A stretch of 11,115 nt of DNA, taken from positions 1 to 11,115 of the forward strand of contig DRMA01000110.1 of NCBI GenBank assembly GCA_011375245.1. Direction: 5' to 3'. The translations under genes were made by a program, and so were the position numbers. Positions 7,512-11,115 of the stretch are shown here, in pieces. This DNA is from Thiothrix sp. Lineage in GTDB: Bacteria > Pseudomonadota > Gammaproteobacteria > Thiotrichales > Thiotrichaceae. How positions within the stretch are numbered: position 1 is the stretch's first letter; every line of letters begins with the position of its first letter. Below the pieces are notes generated by a model. That model saw only the letters and a list, made by a program, of their open reading frames with translations. It was not told the origin of the DNA and did not search any database.

Positions 7512-7554
7512 CGCAGGTAAATTACAACCACAACGATGTTACATAAATCGGAGG

Positions 7555-8577
7555 TTAATCGTTTATCACCTCTTCTTCTACTGACTCTTTTTTCGGCAAT
7601 AACTCCTCACGCACTAATTTCTCAATCTCGTCGGCTATCTCAGGATTGTCAGTCAAATACTGCTTAACATTCTCTTTTCCTTGACCAATTTTGACATCAT
7701 TATAGCTATACCATGAGCCAGCTTTATTAATCAACTCAAGCTTTACACCCAAGTCAATCAATTCACCTAACAATGAGATACCTTTACCGTACAGAATTTC
7801 AAATTCAGCTTGTTTGAAGGGAGGGGAGACTTTGTTCTTGACTATTTTTACCCGTGTATTATTACCAATAACCTCATCGCCTTTCTTAATTGCACCAATA
7901 CGACGAATATCAATGCGTACTGAAGCATAAAACTTAAGTGCATTGCCCCCTGTTGTCGTTTCAGGGCTACCAAACATCACACCAATTTTCATCCGAATTT
8001 GGTTAATAAAGACAACAATCGTATTTGATCGTTTGATATTCCCCGTTAGTTTACGCAAAGCTTGCGACATCAGACGGGCATGTAACCCTACATGATGATC
8101 GCCCATATCACCTTCGATTTCTGCTTTTGGTGTCAAAGCAGCAACAGAATCAATCACCACCATATCAACTGAACCAGAACGCACCAACATATCGCATATT
8201 TCTAACGCTTGTTCGCCCGTATCAGGTTGTGAAACAAGTAGATTCTCAATATCAACCCCAAGATTATCAGCATAAACAGGATCTAATGCATGTTCTGCAT
8301 CAATAAAAGCACACGTTCCTCCTGCTTTTTGACATTCTGCAATCGCATGTAAGGTTAGTGTTGTTTTACCAGAAGATTCAGGACCATAAATTTCAATCAC
8401 ACGTCCTTTAGGTAAACCTCCAATACCTAAAGCAATATCAATGCCTAATGAGCCTGTTGAAATAACGTCCATCGCAGGGGTTGGCGCATCCCCCATGCGC
8501 ATGACAGCTCCTTTACCAAACTGTTTTTCGATTTGACTTAAGGCTGAAGATAATGCTTTTTTTCGATTCTCGTCCAC
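7555..8577 (-). CDS. recA: Recombinase RecA
   Basis: RecA forms ATP-dependent filaments on single-stranded DNA, drives strand exchange, and triggers LexA self-cleavage in the SOS response. The 340 residues match the family length. Seen are the Walker A motif GPESSGKTT (65-73), catalytic E95 in FIDAEHALDP (91-100), the Walker B segment MVVIDSVAAL (139-148), loop L1 EGDMGDHH (155-162), NQIRMKIGVMFGSPETTTGG (192-211) covering loop L2, and an acidic C-terminal tail (EEEVIND). The start is GTG at 8577-8575, giving the canonical MDENRKKAL, with AGGGAGAG (8590-8583) five bases upstream. In the 102 bases before it I find no CTG-N10-CAG LexA box. Transcription may come from that gap or from the sel1-repeat gene further upstream. 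Confidence 0.99.
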   Translation of the reverse strand: MDENRKKALSSALSQIEKQFGKGAVMRMGDAPTPAMDVISTGSLGIDIALGIGGLPKGRVIEIYGPESSGKTTLTLHAIAECQKAGGTCAFIDAEHALDPVYADNLGVDIENLLVSQPDTGEQALEICDMLVRSGSVDMVVIDSVAALTPKAEIEGDMGDHHVGLHARLMSQALRKLTGNIKRSNTIVVFINQIRMKIGVMFGSPETTTGGNALKFYASVRIDIRRIGAIKKGDEVIGNNTRVKIVKNKVSPPFKQAEFEILYGKGISLLGELIDLGVKLELINKAGSWYSYNDVKIGQGKENVKQYLTDNPEIADEIEKLVREELLPKKESVEEEVIND

Positions 8578-8679
8578 GGAAACTCTCCCTATAAATTTAT
8601 TGTTGTATTGCTCAATCAGACTATTACGAATATCAAACGGGCTACAGATTATTCCATAAATAACACTAATAACCCATCC

Positions 8680-9087
8680 CTAATTCAGCTTACTATCCAA
8701 AAATTCTACCGTCTGTTCTTGTTGTGCCTTTTCAAAGCTGCGATCAAACACAAGCTCAATGGATAATGCACCATCATCCTTACTAATCGCCTTCACTTGC
8801 TCTAGCTCAGGAATACGTTTTGCTAAATAAGTACACATGGCAATCGCTTGATTATTATTCTCTTTCATTAAGGCATTCACCATTGAGTTAGCAACAAACT
8901 GAGCACGTTGCAGTGGGTTAGGCTGCGTAATTTCATCTTTGCCTAAGCGAATTCCCTGATCCATGCGCTGATCCATTTCATCAAGATATTGACGCTGCTT
9001 GCCTGGTACAGCAACACCACGATCAAACTCAAGCATTACCTGTCCGTGATAAACCACCACCAGTTTCTTATGTGTATCCATAACCAT
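8680..9087 (-). CDS. Uncharacterised protein, 135 residues, between a sel1-repeat gene and recA
   Basis: I do not recognise this family. The protein has no signal peptide or membrane helix and should be cytoplasmic. An N-terminal strand pair (KLVVVYHGQVMLEFDR, 8-23) leads into a mostly helical, polar region (PGKQRQYLDEMDQRMDQG), then a helix-rich middle (about 55-92) and a mixed C-terminus with SIELVFDRSF. The start ATG shares one base with the stop of the upstream sel1-repeat gene (TAATG), so the two are almost surely translated together. A second ATG at codon 3 is an alternative start. Codon use and composition match the neighbours. The gene ends 102 bases before recA. Tight coupling to a sel1-repeat protein suggests the two products act together, but nothing in the sequence gives a function. 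Confidence 0.85.
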   Translation of the reverse strand: MVMDTHKKLVVVYHGQVMLEFDRGVAVPGKQRQYLDEMDQRMDQGIRLGKDEITQPNPLQRAQFVANSMVNALMKENNNQAIAMCTYLAKRIPELEQVKAISKDDGALSIELVFDRSFEKAQQEQTVEFLDSKLN

Positions 9088-9542
9088 TACAAGTCATCAA
9101 AGCCAGCAGCTTTGTAATAAGCCTTTGCTTTCGCGGCATCTTGCTCAACTAATGAACCTTGTTCATACATCATTCCCAACGTGGTTAACGAGCCTTGCAA
9201 ACCTTGATCTCCTGCTTTCGTAAACCATTCAACAGCTTTTTCACCGTTTTTCTCTACACATTCGCCTTCCAAATACATAAAACCAATACCATGTTGAGCA
9301 ATCGCATAACCTTGCTCGGCTGATTGCAGCATATAATGGTAGGCACGTTCATCACTGCGTACAGTGCCTAAACCATTTTGATACATAATAGCCAACATAT
9401 GCTGGGCATGTGCGTCACCTTTATCAGCAAAAGGGGTTAACATCGCCATTGCTTGAGGGAAGTTTTTTGCTTCAAAAGCTGCAAGACCGCTGGAGAACTC
9501 CATTTCCTCATCATCAGTTCTATTGCTTGCTAACTCTGACAT
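9087..9542 (-). CDS. Sel1-like (SLR) repeat protein
   Basis: Sel1-like repeats are helix-turn-helix units of about 36 residues related to TPRs that serve as protein-binding scaffolds. The 151-residue product has a partial unit at about 16-41 and three fuller ones at about 43-78, 79-114 and 115-148. Each shows the pattern A-x2-LG-x-MY-x2-G, for example AQHMLAIMYQNGLG (46-59), AQHGIGFMYLEGE (82-94), and LTTLGMMYEQGS (119-130), then A-x2-W/Y-x3-A. There is no signal peptide, so it is probably cytoplasmic, unlike many exported sel1 proteins. The ATG at 9542 has AGGA about eight bases upstream. It is the first gene of the tight pair before recA. The partner it binds is unknown; the coupled 135-residue protein is a candidate. 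Confidence 0.92.
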   Translation of the reverse strand: MSELASNRTDDEEMEFSSGLAAFEAKNFPQAMAMLTPFADKGDAHAQHMLAIMYQNGLGTVRSDERAYHYMLQSAEQGYAIAQHGIGFMYLEGECVEKNGEKAVEWFTKAGDQGLQGSLTTLGMMYEQGSLVEQDAAKAKAYYKAAGFDDL

Positions 9543-9576
9543 GGTATTAATCCTAATATTAAATAAAGTAGCGATT

Positions 9577-9774
9577 CTACCTTAATTCCACATAGGACGG
9601 GAATATCTTGAGAGCATAAGGGGCTTTATCCCCATAGGGATATTTAGTACATACTAATAGACTTGTATAGTGATGAGCGCTGAGGGCAACCTTGGGGTAA
9701 TTAGTGGTATGACATTTAATCAGCCATTTTTCTAACTGCTTAGTAAAACCTGTACAATCAAGCAGTTTACCCAC
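9577..9774 (-). CDS. Doubtful small ORF, 65 residues, upstream of the sel1-repeat gene
   Basis: The frame starts at a GTG without a ribosome-binding site. It stays open upstream to a TAA near 9820 with no ATG in that stretch. The translation looks protein-like (KQLEKWLIKCHTTNYPK, LLVCTKYPYGDKAPYALK) but I recognise no family. It ends 34 bases before the sel1-repeat gene on the same strand. It may be a small real gene, the remnant of a longer one, or chance in a spacer that must also hold the promoters of the two flanking divergent genes. A LexA-like CTG-N10-CAG lies inside it at 9750-9765. Confidence 0.3.
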   Translation of the reverse strand: MGKLLDCTGFTKQLEKWLIKCHTTNYPKVALSAHHYTSLLVCTKYPYGDKAPYALKIFPSYVELR

Positions 9775-9835
9775 AACTAATATTAAGCCCGATAAATAAT
9801 TTGGACTCTCATACCCTACTTAAAGAGGAAATAAC

Positions 9836-10030
9836 ATGAACCAAGAATATTACGATGCTGTAGTAACAATGGAAAAAGCAGGAACTGATGCTGAATATAT
9901 ACAAGGATGGCAAGGTGGCTACCTTATAAATCCTGAGCGTGAAGAGCAGCGTTTAACAGAGGCTTATGAAGCAGGTTATGCTGACGGCACTGAACACAAG
10001 ATGGATGGTTACAAGGAATGGACTAAATAG
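9836..10030 (+). CDS. Small acidic conserved-looking protein, 64 residues
   Basis: A compact gene with a good ribosome-binding site (AGAGGAA, about six bases before the ATG) and its own strong terminator, so very likely expressed. The product is hydrophilic and acidic, with no membrane helix or signal peptide. Its aromatic- and glycine-rich core has two similar stretches, EYIQGWQGGYL (20-30) and EAYEAGYADG (43-52), and it ends DGYKEWTK. The AYEAGYADG stretch recalls the GYQAG part of ribosome modulation factor, but the order of elements differs and the basic character of RMF is missing. I would not call it RMF. It stands alone, divergent from the sel1-repeat operon and convergent with the tRNA-Glu cluster. 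Function unknown. Confidence 0.85.
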   Translation: MNQEYYDAVVTMEKAGTDAEYIQGWQGGYLINPEREEQRLTEAYEAGYADGTEHKMDGYKEWTK

Positions 10031-10051
10031 ACTTTAACCAGCATCTAGACG

Positions 10052-10079
10052 AAAAAGGCGGGCATTGCTCGCTTTTTTT
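10052..10079. terminator. Bidirectional intrinsic terminator
   Basis: Arms AAAAAGGCGGGC and GCTCGCTTTTTTT around an ATT loop form a 12-pair stem with two G-T wobbles. It is flanked by A-runs and T-runs, so it can stop transcription from both sides. It serves the small acidic protein gene on the plus strand (22 bases after its stop) and the tRNA-Ala to tRNA-Glu cluster on the minus strand (28 bases after the last tRNA). Confidence 0.9.
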
Positions 10080-10107
10080 ATGTCAATTACACCGCAAAAA
10101 ATAAAAT

Positions 10108-10183
10108 TGGCGTCCCCACGGGGGTTCGAACCCCGGTTACCGCCGTGAAAGGGCGATGTCCTAGGCCTCTAGACGATGGGGAC
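10108..10183 (-). tRNA. tRNA-Glu(UUC), distal copy
   Basis: Glutamate tRNA for GAA and GAG codons. The acceptor is GTCCCCA paired with TGGGGAC, the anticodon loop is CTTTCAC with TTC at 10149-10147, and the T arm is CGGGGTTCGAACCCCCG. CCA is encoded (10110-10108). Length is 76 bases. It differs from the other two copies by a D loop longer by one base (AGAGGCCTAGG instead of AGTGGTTAGG) and by GTTCGAAC in the T loop instead of GTTCAAGT. Confidence 0.97.
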
Positions 10184-10248
10184 CTTAAGATATGATAGCA
10201 GAAAGTATTGTATAACAAAGGAAAGAAATGTAGGCGAAAATTTAAAAG

Positions 10249-10320
10249 CGTCCCCACGGGGACTTGAACCCCGGTTACCGCCGTGAAAGGGCGATGTCCT
10301 AACCACTAGACGATGGGGAC
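10249..10320 (-). tRNA. tRNA-Glu(UUC), middle copy, no encoded CCA
   Basis: The body is identical to the proximal copy over all 72 bases, with anticodon TTC. After the discriminator G the sequence continues CTTTTAAA on the minus strand, so CCA is not encoded and must be added by the tRNA nucleotidyltransferase. It is separated from the distal copy by 65 bases and from the proximal copy by 34. Confidence 0.96.
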
Positions 10321-10354
10321 ACATATTAAACGTGCCACTTGACGAAATATAAAT

Positions 10355-10429
10355 TGGCGTCCCCACGGGGACTTGAACCCCGGTTACCGCCGTGAAAGGG
10401 CGATGTCCTAACCACTAGACGATGGGGAC
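10355..10429 (-). tRNA. tRNA-Glu(UUC), proximal copy
   Basis: Full tRNA-Glu with anticodon TTC in loop CTTTCAC, D loop AGTGGTTAGG, T arm CGGGGTTCAAGTCCCCG, and encoded CCA (10357-10355). Length is 75 bases. Its 5' end is just seven bases after the stop codon of the small membrane protein gene, so RNase P processing would cut directly behind that reading frame. Confidence 0.97.
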
Positions 10430-10436
10430 GCTGTAT

Positions 10437-10640
10437 TTATTTTCCATCCTCTCTCGACGAGAATAATACTGATGTTGACAAACCTGCAAACATGATGACA
10501 AAACCTATTGGAATAACCATCAATAATATCTTTGCCAACGCATCATTACTACCTTGAAACACTAACCCAAAGCCTCCTAAAAGACCTGTTATAGCTACTG
10601 CTAAACCGATGATAAAAACGATACGTCCTAGTTGTGCCAT
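10437..10640 (-). CDS. Small membrane protein, 67 residues, inside a tRNA operon
   Basis: The product has two hydrophobic segments (about 7-29, RIVFIIGLAVAITGLLGGFG, and about 37-61, AKILLMVIPIGFVIMFAGL), a short polar loop between them and a charged tail, SSREDGK. It should be a two-helix inner-membrane protein. I do not recognise a named family. The ATG at 10640 lacks a clear ribosome-binding site. It lies 22 bases after tRNA-Ala and ends seven bases before tRNA-Glu, all on one strand behind one promoter. It is therefore translated, if at all, from a tRNA precursor. Glycine-rich helices and a composition free of odd codons favour a real gene over a chance frame. Confidence 0.75.
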   Translation of the reverse strand: MAQLGRIVFIIGLAVAITGLLGGFGLVFQGSNDALAKILLMVIPIGFVIMFAGLSTSVLFSSREDGK

Positions 10641-10662
10641 TTCAACAGCCAGTTACTCATTT

Positions 10663-10738
<76 letters not shown>

Positions 10739-10755
10739 GTCGTTGAGAGATGCGC

Positions 10756-10784
10756 ATTGTCCAATAACCACTAGTCTATGTCAA
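10756..10784 (-). promoter_or_regulatory. Sigma-70 promoter of the tRNA-Ala / tRNA-Glu operon
   Basis: On the minus strand, -35 TTGACA (10784-10779) is a perfect match, the spacer is 17 bases, and -10 GACAAT (10761-10756) matches 4 of 6. AT-rich sequence upstream (around 10785-10815) could be an UP element. The predicted start is near 10749, about 10 bases before tRNA-Ala. A GC-rich discriminator (GCGC) follows the -10, as in stringently controlled stable-RNA promoters. Confidence 0.85.
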
Positions 10785-10857
10785 GCATAAAACAAGACGT
10801 TTTTATAATTCCCTTAAAAGTTACCTAAACTTATCCAAAGTGATAAATTTAGTATTA

Positions 10858-11115
10858 TTATGGATTATTCCGCTTAGTAAACCCAAACACCTGATCTGAT
10901 AAATAATCAGTCTCAAGCGCTTCTACTTGATCTTTAAGTTTTATATCTGACAAATAAATCGCTGAGACATAATGGTTATTGTCTTCTTTAGTTTTATTAG
11001 CGCCATCAGTATTTATAGCATTATTTTCACCATATTGCCCATTTTCATATTTAACAAACCAGACCTCAGCATAAGCAATATCCTCTTGATTTGGCGATAA
11101 GCTAATTATGTTCTG
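10858..11115 (-). CDS. C-terminal part of an unrecognised protein (cut by window edge)
   Basis: The minus-strand frame entering from 11115 stays open for 85 codons and ends at TAA 10860-10858. The start lies outside the window. The visible part is hydrophilic, rich in Asn, Asp, Glu and Lys, without membrane helices. Segments such as AYAEVWFVKYENGQYGE, then a polar DGANKTKEDNN stretch, and YVSAIYLSDIKLKDQVEALE look like strand and helix elements of a folded domain. It ends VFGFTKRNNP. I recognise no family. Codon use is AT-rich like the neighbours. It is about 75 bases upstream of the tRNA promoter and reads toward it; I see no strong terminator between. Confidence 0.75.
   Translation of the reverse strand, partial: QNIISLSPNQEDIAYAEVWFVKYENGQYGENNAINTDGANKTKEDNNHYVSAIYLSDIKLKDQVEALETDYLSDQVFGFTKRNNP

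Noticed and set aside
10169..10366. 65-codon minus-strand frame across tRNA-Glu genes
   Set aside because: It is built from tRNA-Glu sequence and spacer, not a protein gene.
10108..10429. Three near-identical direct repeats of about 73 bases with spacers of 65 and 34 bases, CRISPR-like at first sight
   Set aside because: Each unit folds as tRNA-Glu with a TTC anticodon; spacer lengths are uneven.

Overview
The window looks like a stretch of AT-rich gammaproteobacterial chromosome. The evidence is the recA-recX-alaS-lysC order, csrA next to a tRNA-Ser(GCU), an encoded CCA on most tRNAs, and full-length housekeeping proteins of gammaproteobacterial type. The order alaS-lysC-csrA-tRNA-Ser is known from non-enteric Gammaproteobacteria such as pseudomonads. 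The low GC content and an mgtE gene set between lysC and csrA suggest another lineage. A Thiotrichales- or Chromatiales-like sulfur bacterium is possible, but that is only a guess.

Layout. Positions 1-345 (minus) hold the first 115 codons of a biotin-protein ligase (birA) without the N-terminal DNA-binding domain. Positions 379-695 (minus) hold hydrophobic, interrupted reading-frame pieces, probably a decayed transporter. Next come tRNA-Ser(GCU) and csrA (minus). A 619-base AT-rich spacer separates csrA from mgtE (plus), a magnesium channel. mgtE converges on lysC. A long minus-strand block then runs, in transcription order, sel1-repeat gene, uncharacterised 135-residue gene, recA, recX, alaS, lysC. 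Overlapping stop and start codons link the first pair and recX-alaS. From 9836 a small acidic protein gene (plus) faces a tRNA cluster (minus): tRNA-Ala(GGC), a 67-residue membrane protein gene, and three tRNA-Glu(UUC) genes. The two sides share a bidirectional terminator. The right edge holds the last 85 codons of an unrecognised gene (minus).

How the genes fit together. RecA and its modulator RecX form the DNA repair pair. AlaS and the tRNAs serve translation. LysC opens the aspartate amino-acid pathway and BirA activates acetyl-CoA carboxylase. CsrA is a global post-transcriptional regulator. The region is mostly ordinary core genome, and I see no phage, IS, CRISPR or defence system. The points most worth a second look are regulatory or architectural: a strong internal ribosome-binding site in lysC, an inverted repeat that could mask the recX ribosome-binding site, a protein gene embedded in a tRNA operon, and the decayed gene upstream of birA.
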